Source: Erythrobacter colymbi
GTDB taxonomy: Bacteria > Pseudomonadota > Alphaproteobacteria > Sphingomonadales > Sphingomonadaceae
Direction of reading: 5' to 3'
DNA: 44,481 nt
Assembly: GCF_002155685.1 (NCBI RefSeq)
Contig: NZ_MUYK01000018.1
Coordinates: forward strand, 1 to 44,481
Positions 1 through 8,024 of this stretch are shown here, one piece after another (position 1 is the stretch's first letter; each line of letters starts with the position of its first letter). A program made the translations under genes and the position numbers. Below the pieces are notes generated by a model. The model had not been told where the DNA came from. It searched no databases and saw only the letters and a program-made list of their open reading frames with translations.

Positions 1-2
1 CA

Positions 3-236
3 GAGCTGTGCCGCAAGGAAGGCATCGCCCAGAGCCTGTATTACACTTGGTCGAAGGAGTTTATGGAAGCAGGTAAGCGCCGGTTGGCCGGTGATACCGC
101 CCGTGCCGCGACCACTGGCGAGGTGCAGGATCTGCGCCGCGAAGCCCGCGCCCTGAAGGAATGCGTGGCCGACCTGACGCTGGAAAACCGTTTGCTCAAA
201 AAAAGCATGATCGCGGATGGGGGCGACGAAGAATGA
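3..236 (+). CDS. IS3-family transposase OrfA, C-terminal part
   Basis: The reading frame is open from the window edge to a TGA at 234-236 and encodes at least 77 residues. It contains the end of a helix-turn-helix (residues like CRKEGIAQSLYYTWSKEF) followed by a leucine-rich coiled-coil segment (around LRREARALKE and LTLENRLLKK), which is the normal OrfA layout: DNA binding to the terminal repeats, then oligomerisation. A run of seven A residues at about 200-206, within the codons CTC AAA AAA AGC, is a typical slippery site for programmed -1 frameshifting into orfB. The start lies outside the window. Confidence 0.8.
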   Translation, partial: ELCRKEGIAQSLYYTWSKEFMEAGKRRLAGDTARAATTGEVQDLRREARALKECVADLTLENRLLKKSMIADGGDEE

Positions 237-1213
237 GGTATCCCGCATCCGAGAAGCTCGAGATCATCAGGATCGTCGAGCAGTCCCACCTGCCTGCCAA
301 GCGAACGCTGGACCAACTCGGCATCGCCCGGCGGACGTTCTACCGCTGGTATGACCGCTACCTCGCAGGCGGCCCGGAGGCGTTGGCGGATCGGCCATCG
401 GCTCCAGGCCGGGTGTGGAACCGGATCGCGCCCGAGGTGCAGGACCAGATCGTCGAAATGGCGCTGGAGCAGTCCGAGCTGTCACCGCGCGAACTGGCGG
501 TGCGATTTACCGATGAGCGCCAATACTTTGTGTCCGAAGCTACGGTTTACCGCCTGCTCAAGGCCCACGATCTGATCACCAGCCCGGCATACGTCGTGGT
601 GAAAGCGGCTGATGCGTTCCATACCAAGACGACCCGGCCGAACGAGATGTGGCAGACCGATTTTACCTACTTCAAGATCATCGGGTGGGGCTGGATGTAT
701 CTCTCCACCGTGCTCGACGACTTCTCGCGCTACATCATCGCCTGGAAGTTGTGCACCAACATGCGGGCCGAGGATGTGACCGACACGCTGGATGTAGCGT
801 TGGTCGCATCCGGATGCGACAGCGCCACGGTGTTGCACAAGCCCCGGCTGCTCAGCGACAATGGTCCCAGCTACATCGCGGGCGAACTGGCTGAATACAT
901 CGAGGCCAACAAGATGAGCCACGTGCGCGGCGCCCCGATGCACCCCCAGACCCAGGGCAAGATCGAGCGCTGGCACCAGACCCTTAAAAACCGCATCCTG
1001 CTCGAGAACTACTTCCTGCCCGGCGACCTTGAGGCCCAGATCGAGACCTTCGTCGAGCACTACAACCACCGCCGATACCACGAGAGCCTAAACAACGTGA
1101 CGCCCGCAGACGCCTACTTCGGCAGGGCACCAGCCATCATCAAACAACGCGAAAGGATCAAGCGACAGACCATTGAACATCGGCGCTTGCAACACCGTAA
1201 GCTCGCCGCCTAA
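233..1213 (+). CDS. IS3-family transposase OrfB (DDE integrase domain)
   Basis: This is the catalytic half of the IS3 transposase, 326 residues from the ATG at 233 that overlaps the orfA stop (ATGA). The N-terminus (MRYPASEKLEII...) carries its own helix-turn-helix with the GIARRTFYRWYDRY segment, followed by a retroviral-integrase-type core. The three acidic residues are visible in QTDFTYFK (D), LSDNGPSY (D) and QTQGKIERWHQ (E). The same frame is open upstream to 161, as expected if ribosomes slip -1 on the A7 tract in orfA to make an OrfAB fusion, the active transposase in this family. It appears intact. The subgroup within IS3 was not determined. Confidence 0.9.
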   Translation: MRYPASEKLEIIRIVEQSHLPAKRTLDQLGIARRTFYRWYDRYLAGGPEALADRPSAPGRVWNRIAPEVQDQIVEMALEQSELSPRELAVRFTDERQYFVSEATVYRLLKAHDLITSPAYVVVKAADAFHTKTTRPNEMWQTDFTYFKIIGWGWMYLSTVLDDFSRYIIAWKLCTNMRAEDVTDTLDVALVASGCDSATVLHKPRLLSDNGPSYIAGELAEYIEANKMSHVRGAPMHPQTQGKIERWHQTLKNRILLENYFLPGDLEAQIETFVEHYNHRRYHESLNNVTPADAYFGRAPAIIKQRERIKRQTIEHRRLQHRKLAA

Positions 1214-1286
1214 AACCCAACAACAGACGAGGCCCGCACTCCGCTAATTTACGCCGCGACCTGTGCCAAATGTTCTGACGACGGAC

Positions 1287-1420
1287 ATTCCGGGACATCC
1301 AAAATACGCCGAGGGGACAACCTCATTTCGCTCGCGACCTATAATGTGGATGCGGTGGAACGGTTGCTTGAAAACCCTGCCATCGTTGAGGCTTGGCGTC
1401 GTTCCGATGTCAGTCGTTAA
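1287..1420 (+). pseudogene. 3' remnant of an unrecognised gene cut by the IS3 element
   Basis: In the frame ending at the TAA at 1418-1420 the sequence reads like real protein: GDNLISLATYNVDAVERL followed by LENPAIVEAWRRSDVSR. No start codon or upstream domain is present because the IS3 element abuts it. I do not recognise the family. The left limit is approximate, since the IS boundary is not defined. Confidence 0.35.
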
Positions 1421-1461
1421 GGGATTGGCTTTCGGGCGACTTTCGACTAGTGGATCAACGT

Positions 1462-1480
1462 CAACGGTTGAAGACCGTTG
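1462..1480. repeat. 7-bp inverted repeat just upstream of riboswitch 1
   Basis: CAACGGT, TGAAG, ACCGTTG: perfect 7-bp arms around a 5-nt spacer, about 8 bp before the conserved 5' edge of the first cobalamin riboswitch. It has no following U-run, so it is a poor terminator. It could be an operator, part of the promoter region, or a leader hairpin. No counterpart was seen before the second riboswitch. Confidence 0.35.
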
Positions 1481-1487
1481 TCAACAG

Positions 1488-1708
1488 ATCGCGCCGGTGC
1501 CCGAGAGGGCTTAATTCGGGAACACGGTGAGGACCGGCTTTTGCTGATCCGAATCCGAGGCTGTCCCTGCAACTGTAAGCGGCGAGCGCGATGCACATCG
1601 CTTCCCCCTTCGGGCGGAAGCAGCCACTGGGCCTCACGTTGAATCCAGCGTGGCCTGGGAAGGCCGTGCATCAAGCTATGACCCGCGAGCCAGGAGACCT
1701 GCCGGCGT
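1488..1708 (+). promoter_or_regulatory. Cobalamin riboswitch 1 (AdoCbl aptamer) for the uptake operon
   Basis: The conserved parts of a B12 riboswitch occur in order: GCCGGTGCC near 1493, GGCTTAATTCGGGAA, then the B12 box region CCGAGGCTGTCCCTGCAACTGTAAGCGG at 1554-1582 (a little over 20 nt; key parts are GCTGTCCCTGCAACTGTAA), GCCACTGG at 1623, CTGGGAAGGC at 1655, and ACCCGCGAGCCAGGAGACCTGCC at 1681-1703. Families of this kind bind adenosyl- or methylcobalamin and switch off downstream genes. The next gene is btuB, about 230 nt downstream, so it should repress B12 uptake when cobalamin is abundant. Confidence 0.95.
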
Positions 1709-1710
1709 TT

Positions 1711-1797
1711 GGTCGCTCTTGCTGCGGTCCAGGGGATGGCCATGGCACGGTAACCTCCGTCTGAGCGACGAACCATTGCGGCTGGGGCCGCAGGGTT
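1711..1797 (+). promoter_or_regulatory. Conserved leader hairpins downstream of riboswitch 1 (putative expression platform)
   Basis: GGTCGCTC (1711-1718) can pair with GAGCGAC (1763-1769). It is followed by a compact hairpin, TGCGGC/TGGG/GCCGCA (1777-1792), extended by AACC/GGTT outer pairs. The same two elements, in the same order and with nearly the same sequence between them (GTCCAGGGGATGGCCA), follow riboswitch 2. No U-run follows, which suggests control of translation or Rho access rather than an intrinsic terminator. That last point is inference. Confidence 0.5.
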
Positions 1798-1935
1798 GGT
1801 CCTGCGCGGGTGAATTGTGCCCATTCGCGTTGGCCTGGCCGACCGTTCGTGCGCTCTCCCGACTCGCCTCGGGAGTTGATGGATCCGGTTGCCCCTTTTT
1901 GTCGCGCAGTTGCTCGGCACCAGGGGGGTATCCCG

Positions 1936-3879
1936 ATGAAGAAACCTGTTCTCGTATCCACGTTTGCGCTGGCGCTAGCCAGCTGCCCGGCCTTCGCGCA
2001 GTCGAACCCGGGACAGCCTACAACCAATGACAGCGGCGAAACCATTGTCGTGACGGCGTCGCGGTCCGGTGAGGCCGTGGCCGTAAACAAGCTCGGTGCG
2101 TCAGTGACGGTACTGGACAGCGAAGCGTTGGAGCAGCGCCAGACCCGGATTGTTTCGGACATTCTGCGCGATGTGCCGGGCGTTGCCGTTAGCCGCACCG
2201 GCGCTGTTGGCGGCCTCACCCAGCTCCGGCTTCGCGGCTCCGAGGGCAACCACGTGCTCGTTCTGATTGACGGTATAGAAGCTTCGGACCCGTATTTTGG
2301 CGAGTTCGATTTCGCCACTCTCATTGCCGATCCAGAAGCCCGCGTTGAAGTCCTGCGCGGGCAGCAGTCCTCGCTTTACGGTTCGGACGCGATCGGCGGC
2401 GTTATCCAGTATCTGACATTGACCGGTAAGGAGGCTCCGGGGGTCAGCTTGCGCGCAGAGGGCGGCAGCTTCAACACCTTCACCGGAAGCGCGCGTGCGG
2501 CCGGAGTGTCTGGCAATCTCGATTATGCCGTCTCTGGCGCTTACTATCACACCGGCGGCTATCCCACGGCACGAAATGGCAGCAGGGATGTCGGCTCCGA
2601 CATCGCAGGCCTTTCGGCCAAGCTCATCTGGTCACCGTCCGAAACCTTCAAACTGACCGGCGTTGCCCGCTACAGCTTCACGGAAGCCGAGACCAACAAC
2701 AGCGAGAACAATCCGGCGAGCCCGCTCTTCGGATTCACCGTCGACAGCCCCGGCGTATTCTTCCGAAACAAGGCCTTCTATGGTCTTGTGAGAGCTGAAC
2801 TGATCGGACTCGACGGACGCTGGACGAACGCGGTGACAGGGCAAGTCGCCTTGAGCGAGCGCAAGGGCTTCGACGCTGCGGGCTTCGATTACGGCAACAA
2901 GGGTAACCGCTACAAAGGCTCGTTTGAATCGAGCCTGCGGCTGGGCACCGACGCCATCCGGCATCGTCTGACCGCCGCAATCGACGTCGAGCGCGAAGAA
3001 TTCCAGAACACCACACCGTCATCCTTCGCGTTTCAGGGAAAAAGATCGACCGACAATGTCGGGATTGTCGGGCAGTATGAACTGCTGATCAACGACGCAT
3101 TCTCTTTTGGTGCATCGATCCGCCATGACGAAAATGATCGCTTTGATGACCCCACAACTTGGCGGGTTCAAGGCAGTTATTCGCTCCCGACTGGTACCCG
3201 TGTTCGCGGTGCCTATGGAACGGGGGTCAAGAATCCGGGCTATTTCGAGCTCTATGGATTTTCCGATGGCCGCTATATTGGCAACCCTAACCTGAGGCCC
3301 GAGAAGTCGGAAGGGTGGGAAGCCGGCATCGAGCAAAGCTTCAGCGATGGCAAGGCCACCATAAGCGCGACCTATTTCGATAGCCGCCTGAAGGACGAAA
3401 TTTTCACGACCTTCCCCGCTCCGACCTTCATAGCGACGCCATCAAACCGTGCAACTTTGTCGAAACAGCATGGCATTGAGGTGGCCCTTGCCGCCCGTCC
3501 AATTCCCCAGATCAGGCTGGACGCCGCCTACACATGGCTTCATGCGCGAGAAAACGGCACAGTCGAGGTGCGTCGCCCCAAGCATATCGGCAGTTTCAAC
3601 GCGACAGTGTTCAGCAAGGATGAGCGCTTTTCGGGTACGTTGACAGTGCGCTACAACGGGCGTCAGACCGATGTCGCGTTTACAAATCCAAGCTTCATTC
3701 CGGTGCGCGTGTCCCTGAGGGAATATGTACTGGTTAACCTGAATGCCGAATACAAGTTGCGCCCCAACATTTCGTTGTTTGCGCGCGTAGAAAACCTCAT
3801 CAACGAGCAATACGAAGAGGTGTTCAGTTTCGCCACTCCGGGCCGCGCAGGCTATGGTGGCGTTCGCGTCCGCTTCTGA
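1936..3879 (+). CDS. btuB: TonB-dependent vitamin B12 receptor BtuB
   Basis: An outer-membrane beta-barrel that imports cobalamin using TonB energy. The ATG at 1936 is chosen because it follows a purine-rich AGGGGGG and begins a clear signal peptide (MKKPVLVSTFALALASCPAFA, cleavage about residue 21); open sequence further upstream belongs to the leader. A TonB-box-like ETIVVTA comes soon after the signal, then a plug domain (RLRGSEGNHVLVLIDGIE) and a barrel ending in the usual terminal phenylalanine (GVRVRF). At 647 residues it is a normal length. It is first in a five-gene operon behind a cobalamin riboswitch, which supports B12 rather than siderophore as substrate. It overlaps btuF by one base. 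Confidence 0.9.
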   Translation: MKKPVLVSTFALALASCPAFAQSNPGQPTTNDSGETIVVTASRSGEAVAVNKLGASVTVLDSEALEQRQTRIVSDILRDVPGVAVSRTGAVGGLTQLRLRGSEGNHVLVLIDGIEASDPYFGEFDFATLIADPEARVEVLRGQQSSLYGSDAIGGVIQYLTLTGKEAPGVSLRAEGGSFNTFTGSARAAGVSGNLDYAVSGAYYHTGGYPTARNGSRDVGSDIAGLSAKLIWSPSETFKLTGVARYSFTEAETNNSENNPASPLFGFTVDSPGVFFRNKAFYGLVRAELIGLDGRWTNAVTGQVALSERKGFDAAGFDYGNKGNRYKGSFESSLRLGTDAIRHRLTAAIDVEREEFQNTTPSSFAFQGKRSTDNVGIVGQYELLINDAFSFGASIRHDENDRFDDPTTWRVQGSYSLPTGTRVRGAYGTGVKNPGYFELYGFSDGRYIGNPNLRPEKSEGWEAGIEQSFSDGKATISATYFDSRLKDEIFTTFPAPTFIATPSNRATLSKQHGIEVALAARPIPQIRLDAAYTWLHARENGTVEVRRPKHIGSFNATVFSKDERFSGTLTVRYNGRQTDVAFTNPSFIPVRVSLREYVLVNLNAEYKLRPNISLFARVENLINEQYEEVFSFATPGRAGYGGVRVRF

Positions 3880-4784
3880 TGTTCCGCAAGGCGCTCTGCC
3901 TCCTTTGGATGATCTCCGTGCTTCCGGCTCTGGCCGGTTGCACGGAGCCGTCTGGTAGTCGCAGCCAGGCGGCAGCAAAGCCAGTCCATGTCATGTCGAT
4001 GAACCAGTGCACGGATCAGCTTGTCCTGGCATTGCTGCCACCTGAGCGGATCGCGTCGGTCACTTGGCTGTCGCGCGATCCCGACGGCTCCCTCATGTTC
4101 CGCGAGGCTGCGCGTGTCGACATCAACCATGGAATGTCGGAGGAGGTCCTGCGCCAGAAGCCGGACCTGGTTATTGCCGGGGCATTTACGACGCCGGCAA
4201 CACGCGGACTGCTTAAGCGATTAGGGTTTCCAATGATCGAGGTCGATCATGCGGAAACCTACGAAGATATCCGCAAGATAACCCGACAGGTCGCCAAGGC
4301 AGTAGGAGAGCCCGCTCGCGGCGAGGAATTGATCGCAAAAATGGACCGCCAACTGGCCGACCTTGCGCGCGATCCGGGCCCGCCGCTACGAGTGGCTGCG
4401 TGGGATGGTGCTGGCTTCAATGCAAGCACGGGGTCTCTCTATGACACTGTGCTCAAGACAGCCGGTGCGACCAATGTTGCCAACACACTGCAGAAGAGCA
4501 GCTACGGCAAACCGGATATCGAAATCCTGCTCCTTTCTGCTCCGTCCCTGCTGGTGAAAGGCGCCGGGGTAGGTCGCCGCCCGGGGCTTCGCGAAAACGT
4601 CGAGCGACACCCTCTAATCCGTCGCTACTGGGACGGTGACCGTACGCTGACGATCCGACAGGCGTACTACGTTTGCGGAACGCCGATGGTGACGGAAGCC
4701 GCGATGCAGTTGCGCAACGAACTTCGTTCAGCGGCTCTCCATGCCCGCTCTCCCCTTCCCTTTGCCGGTGGGAAATCGCTATGA
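3879..4784 (+). CDS. btuF: Cobalamin ABC transporter substrate-binding lipoprotein BtuF
   Basis: A periplasmic-binding protein of the helical-backbone class III type (BtuF/FecB-like), 301 residues. The N-terminus has a short hydrophobic stretch ending in a lipobox, LAGC with Cys21, so it should be membrane-anchored. Family features include NQCTDQLVLALLPPERI near the start and the TWLSRDPDGS region that follows. It would receive cobalamin from BtuB and deliver it to BtuCD. The start overlaps the btuB stop (TGATG), and its stop overlaps btuC (ATGA). Substrate assignment rests on the riboswitch and neighbours; by sequence alone it could bind another tetrapyrrole or siderophore. Confidence 0.85.
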   Translation: MFRKALCLLWMISVLPALAGCTEPSGSRSQAAAKPVHVMSMNQCTDQLVLALLPPERIASVTWLSRDPDGSLMFREAARVDINHGMSEEVLRQKPDLVIAGAFTTPATRGLLKRLGFPMIEVDHAETYEDIRKITRQVAKAVGEPARGEELIAKMDRQLADLARDPGPPLRVAAWDGAGFNASTGSLYDTVLKTAGATNVANTLQKSSYGKPDIEILLLSAPSLLVKGAGVGRRPGLRENVERHPLIRRYWDGDRTLTIRQAYYVCGTPMVTEAAMQLRNELRSAALHARSPLPFAGGKSL

Positions 4785-5767
4785 CCCGGTGGCTTGTTCC
4801 CATGCTGGTCAGTTGTCTGCTCGCCAGCGCTTTCGCTTCGGTGCTGGCTGGCTCCGTCTGGTTGACACCACGCGAAGCGTTTCAGGCGCTGGCTTTCGAT
4901 CATGCGGATCTGGCTGGCCAGATCGTCACCCAGATCCGCCTGCCACGGGTTGTCCTTTCGATGGCCATCGGTGGCATCCTTGGCCTCTCGGGTGCCGTCA
5001 TGCAGGGGCTGTTGCGAAACCCGCTGGCTGACCCCGGCCTGCTGGGCGTTTCGGCAGGTGCCTCGCTCGGTGCGGTCATCGCCATCTATTTCGGCTTTGC
5101 CGCCAGTTTTACCCTTGCCGCTCCGCTGTTTGGTCTGACAGGTGCATTCGTCACCACAGGCATTGCCTTCATCCTTGCGCGGGGAGGCGGTACCCTATCG
5201 CTCATCCTGGCCGGGGCAGCAGTCAGCAGCATAGCCAGTGCAGGCGTCAGTCTGGCGCTCAACCTCTCCCCCAATCCTTATGCCGCTTACGAGATCATGA
5301 CCTGGCTGATGGGTTCGCTTGCCGATCGAAGCTGGGATCATGTCCGCCTTGCCACACCCTTTATCCTTGCCGGGGGTACGATGCTTCTGCTGACGGGCCG
5401 AGCTCTGGATGCTCTTGCATTGGGTGAAGCGCAGGCTGAAAGCCTGGGGATTGCGGTTTCACGAACGCGCATGCTGGCGCTGATCGGTACGGCCCTTGGC
5501 GTCGGAGGCGCAACCGCCGTATCCGGAACGATCGGTTTCGTAGGCCTGATTGCGCCTCACCTTGTCCGGCCTCTGGTCGCCCATCGTCCAGGCAAGGTGC
5601 TCATCCCGGCCATGCTGGTTGGAGCCGTTCTGGTAACCCTCGCCGACATCGCGTCGCGCACATTGGTATTCCGGGGCATGCCGCTAAATCTCGGGGTGTT
5701 CATCAGCCTGATCGGGGCACCGTTCTTCCTGTGGCTGGTCCTTCATGTCCGGAGACGCACCGCATGA
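4781..5767 (+). CDS. btuC: Cobalamin ABC transporter permease BtuC (FecCD family)
   Basis: An integral membrane permease of 328 residues with about nine or ten hydrophobic helices. Typical FecCD/BtuC motifs are present: QIRLPRVVLSMAIGGILGLSGAVMQ (key residues RLPR and GAxMQ), RNPLADPGLLGVSAGAS, and the C-terminal GFVGLIAPHLVR segment that forms the coupling region to the ATPase. The ATG at 4781 overlaps the btuF stop and follows GTGGGAA. An upstream extension in the same frame is possible but lies within btuF. It should pair with BtuD in the inner membrane as a B12 importer. Confidence 0.9.
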   Translation: MTRWLVPMLVSCLLASAFASVLAGSVWLTPREAFQALAFDHADLAGQIVTQIRLPRVVLSMAIGGILGLSGAVMQGLLRNPLADPGLLGVSAGASLGAVIAIYFGFAASFTLAAPLFGLTGAFVTTGIAFILARGGGTLSLILAGAAVSSIASAGVSLALNLSPNPYAAYEIMTWLMGSLADRSWDHVRLATPFILAGGTMLLLTGRALDALALGEAQAESLGIAVSRTRMLALIGTALGVGGATAVSGTIGFVGLIAPHLVRPLVAHRPGKVLIPAMLVGAVLVTLADIASRTLVFRGMPLNLGVFISLIGAPFFLWLVLHVRRRTA

Positions 5768-6546
5768 GCGCGCTGCACTTTCATGGTGTTTCGGCGCGCC
5801 GGGGGCAGCGTCTGGTCCTTGACGGGATATCGGCGCGTGTTCCATCGGGCCATCTGACTGCTGTGATCGGCCCCAATGGCGCCGGCAAGAGCACCTTGCT
5901 GGACATCACATCGGGCCTCAAACGCCCGGTGCAAGGTTCGGTCGAACTCGATGGCAAGGACCTCCACCGCCTTGGCCGCCGGGAACTTGCCAAGTTGCGT
6001 GCCTATCTGCCGCAACGTGCGGGGGTTGATTGGCCGATCACCGTAGAGCGCGTGGTTGCGCTCGGGCTGACTCCGGCGCTGCCAGCATTCGGCACCATAC
6101 CGTCCGCTCTGCTTCCCGCCATCGACGATGCACTGCTCGCCTGCGATCTGCTGGGTTTGCGGGATCGGCCAGCCACGCAATTGTCGGGTGGCGAACTGGC
6201 GCGGGCAATGCTGGCCCGCGCGATTGTCGGCGATCCAGCGCTTCTGATCGTTGATGAACCAACCGCGGGTCTGGATCCACGCCATGCCATCGATGCCGTC
6301 CAGCGTCTCAAGGCCCGGACCACGGCCGGGTGCACGGTTGTCATGGCGATCCACGATCTTGATCTGGCCTTGGCCTTCGCGGACTCGATCCTCGCAATCC
6401 GCGATGGGCGATTGCTTGCACACGGTCCGACGCACGAAGTCGTCACCGAAAGCCTACTCACCTCGCTCTATGACGTTCCGGTCCGGTTATCTCGTGACGG
6501 GGACGGCATTTCCGTCCGCTTTCTCAAGTCCGGGGTATCATCATGA
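5764..6546 (+). CDS. btuD: Cobalamin ABC transporter ATPase BtuD
   Basis: A 260-residue ABC ATPase. The Walker A is GPNGAGKST (about residues 36-44), the Q-loop region includes AYLPQRA, the ABC signature is LSGGE, the Walker B is LLIVDEP followed by TAGLDP, and the H-loop is AIHDLDLA. It powers the BtuC permease. The start at 5764 is set by the ATGA overlap with btuC, and the stop overlaps the next gene by the same arrangement. Its length is normal for the family. Confidence 0.9.
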   Translation: MSALHFHGVSARRGQRLVLDGISARVPSGHLTAVIGPNGAGKSTLLDITSGLKRPVQGSVELDGKDLHRLGRRELAKLRAYLPQRAGVDWPITVERVVALGLTPALPAFGTIPSALLPAIDDALLACDLLGLRDRPATQLSGGELARAMLARAIVGDPALLIVDEPTAGLDPRHAIDAVQRLKARTTAGCTVVMAIHDLDLALAFADSILAIRDGRLLAHGPTHEVVTESLLTSLYDVPVRLSRDGDGISVRFLKSGVSS

Positions 6547-7523
6547 ACCAGATTTCCTTTGACGAACTGGCACGTCTCGCGTGCGACCCTGGCCATGGCT
6601 GGAGCATCGGCACATTCGGTGCGATCGGCGAATTCATTCGCGACGAGGATGAGCCGGCCACGGTTCAAAACGACCGCGACAATATCGAAATCGTGACCGC
6701 TCGCGGTGCCTTGCGGATCAGGCATTCGGATAGCTTTGAATGCCTTGCCTGGGATAGCCTGTCCTCTGATGGCGAAAGCTGGGGTCATGCAATGGCGCTC
6801 TGCGCGCCTCTGACTGGTTCGGTCGATCGGGCTGTCGTATCTTTGGGCGCCGATACCGACGCCATTCGCAGGGAAGACCAGTCGAGCCGCCTGTTCGACA
6901 TGGGCGTTTGTAACGGCACCATAAGGATGTGCGCCCGCACTGACGACGAAGCGCTGATCGGGGCTCTCGAGGCTCTTGAAGGTCAGGACCTGCTGTCTTC
7001 GCCAACAGTCATGGCCGAGGTTCTGCGTGCGCAGCCCCACCGGGTCATGCTCTCGCCTGCCGGACGGATCGAAGTCTTCCAACCGATTCCGCCTCCGGAT
7101 GGGAAATCGCCGGAAGGCCCGCACACCCATCTGCTTGCCAAGCTTATCGGGAAGGGTCGGCCACATGGCGCCAACGTCCCCATTCCGGATGGCTATCAGT
7201 CGATCCTGAACATTCACCCTCGCTCACCTTGGCGGAACGCACTGGGTGAACGGCACGATTTCGTGCCCGATACGGACACCGCCTTTTCACCTATGCTTGA
7301 ACGCTTTGGCCTTGATCAGGATCGTGCCGTGGACGCACATATCCGCACCGCTGTGGCTGAAGGCGCAAACCCTGAATTCTTTGATTGGCCCGACACACGG
7401 CGGGGCCGAACGAAAGCCCGCATCGTCCTGCGCCGTCTTGCCGCTGCCGGTCACGAGCACGTGGGTCCCTGGCGCGTCTGGTTCGACCGCGCTCCCGTTG
7501 AAACCGATGAAACGGAACAGTGA
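6543..7523 (+). CDS. Conserved-looking protein of unknown function, last gene of the B12 uptake operon
   Basis: I do not recognise a catalytic domain in this 326-residue protein. It lacks a signal peptide and membrane segments, so it is probably cytoplasmic. It is acidic in the first third and contains EVFQPIPPPDGKSPEGPHTHLL, whose HTH and proline/glycine turn could be a ligand or metal site; a further SPWRNALGERHDF segment precedes a charged C-terminus. Because its ATG overlaps the btuD stop (ATGA) and it lies under the riboswitch, it is very likely made with the importer. Possible roles are corrinoid trafficking or handling after import, or a cobalt-related function; both are inferred only from position. 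An uncharacterised DUF family may already cover it. Confidence 0.8.
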   Translation: MNQISFDELARLACDPGHGWSIGTFGAIGEFIRDEDEPATVQNDRDNIEIVTARGALRIRHSDSFECLAWDSLSSDGESWGHAMALCAPLTGSVDRAVVSLGADTDAIRREDQSSRLFDMGVCNGTIRMCARTDDEALIGALEALEGQDLLSSPTVMAEVLRAQPHRVMLSPAGRIEVFQPIPPPDGKSPEGPHTHLLAKLIGKGRPHGANVPIPDGYQSILNIHPRSPWRNALGERHDFVPDTDTAFSPMLERFGLDQDRAVDAHIRTAVAEGANPEFFDWPDTRRGRTKARIVLRRLAAAGHEHVGPWRVWFDRAPVETDETEQ

Positions 7524-7621
7524 GGTTGCGCCTGCAATTTCAGCGCGAACTTTGATTGGCATGATCGAAGTTTGGGTCTAGAGATATTCAATGATGATGC
7601 GGGTTTGCCCGTGCCATCGAT

Positions 7622-7831
7622 GATCGCGCCGGTGCCCCCAACGGGGCTTAATCGGGAATGCGGTGCGGGAGCGTAGCTCCCAAATCCGCGGCTGTCCCTG
7701 CAACTGTAAGCGGATAGCGCGATGCACATTTTTCCTGCGCGTGCAGGAAAAGCCACTGGACCGCGCATGAACGCGCATCTGGGAAGGCGTGCATCAAGCT
7801 GTGACCCGCGAGCCAGGAGACCTGCCGGCGC
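7622..7831 (+). promoter_or_regulatory. Cobalamin riboswitch 2 for the biosynthetic operon
   Basis: Same order of conserved elements as riboswitch 1: GATCGCGCCGGTGCC (7622), GGCTTAATCGGGAA, CCGCGGCTGTCCCTGCAACTGTAAGCGG (7686-7713; key part GCTGTCCCTGCAACTGTAA), GCCACTGG (7751), CTGGGAAGGC (7781) and ACCCGCGAGCCAGGAGACCTGCC (7804-7826). It lies about 190 nt ahead of cobW and should reduce expression of the synthesis genes when adenosylcobalamin is plentiful. A region with TTTGATTGG and TAGAGATAT at about 7551-7586 may hold the promoter, but I would not call it firmly. Confidence 0.95.
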
Positions 7832-7834
7832 TCT

Positions 7835-7918
7835 GGTCGCTCTTGCCCGGGTCCAGGGGATGGCCAAGGCACGGTACTCTTCCGTCTGAGCGACGAAGCT
7901 GTGCGGCTGGGGCTGCAC
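7835..7918 (+). promoter_or_regulatory. Leader hairpins downstream of riboswitch 2 (putative expression platform)
   Basis: GGTCGCTC (7835-7842) pairs with GAGCGAC (7888-7894), and GTGCGGC/TGGG/GCTGCAC (7901-7918) forms a hairpin with one G-U pair. The C-to-T change relative to the first copy still keeps pairing in the stem. The conserved spacing, loop TGGG and intervening GTCCAGGGGATGGCCA match the leader of riboswitch 1, which argues that these hairpins are functional parts of the switch. Confidence 0.5.
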
Positions 7919-8024
7919 GGCCGCGTGGTTTCGGGCGTCTGTCGCGCCAGCCCGTTGTCGCGCGCCGACCGGACCTGTCCGGCAAGCCCTGCCCGGTGTC
8001 GCTCTGGCGCGCGGAGGAACTGCC

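Larger units (their letters stand above)
1..1286 (+). mobile_element. IS3-family insertion sequence, left end outside the window
   Basis: The element consists of overlapping orfA and orfB reading frames of an IS3-type transposase followed by about 70 bp of non-coding sequence. The left end and left terminal repeat lie outside the window, so the inverted repeats cannot be paired. The right boundary near 1286 is a guess from where a different, gene-like reading frame begins. The element sits directly upstream of the cobalamin uptake operon and appears to have cut an older gene whose tail remains at 1287-1420. Confidence 0.75.

Noticed and set aside
161..232. An independent orfB start upstream at 161
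   Set aside because: The stretch 161-232 overlaps orfA in another frame and is better explained as the part read only after a -1 frameshift; ATG 233 is the natural orfB start.
1650..1935. Open frames through the riboswitch leader, including an upstream extension of btuB
   Set aside because: They cross conserved RNA structure, and the signal peptide begins at 1936, so they are leader and not protein.
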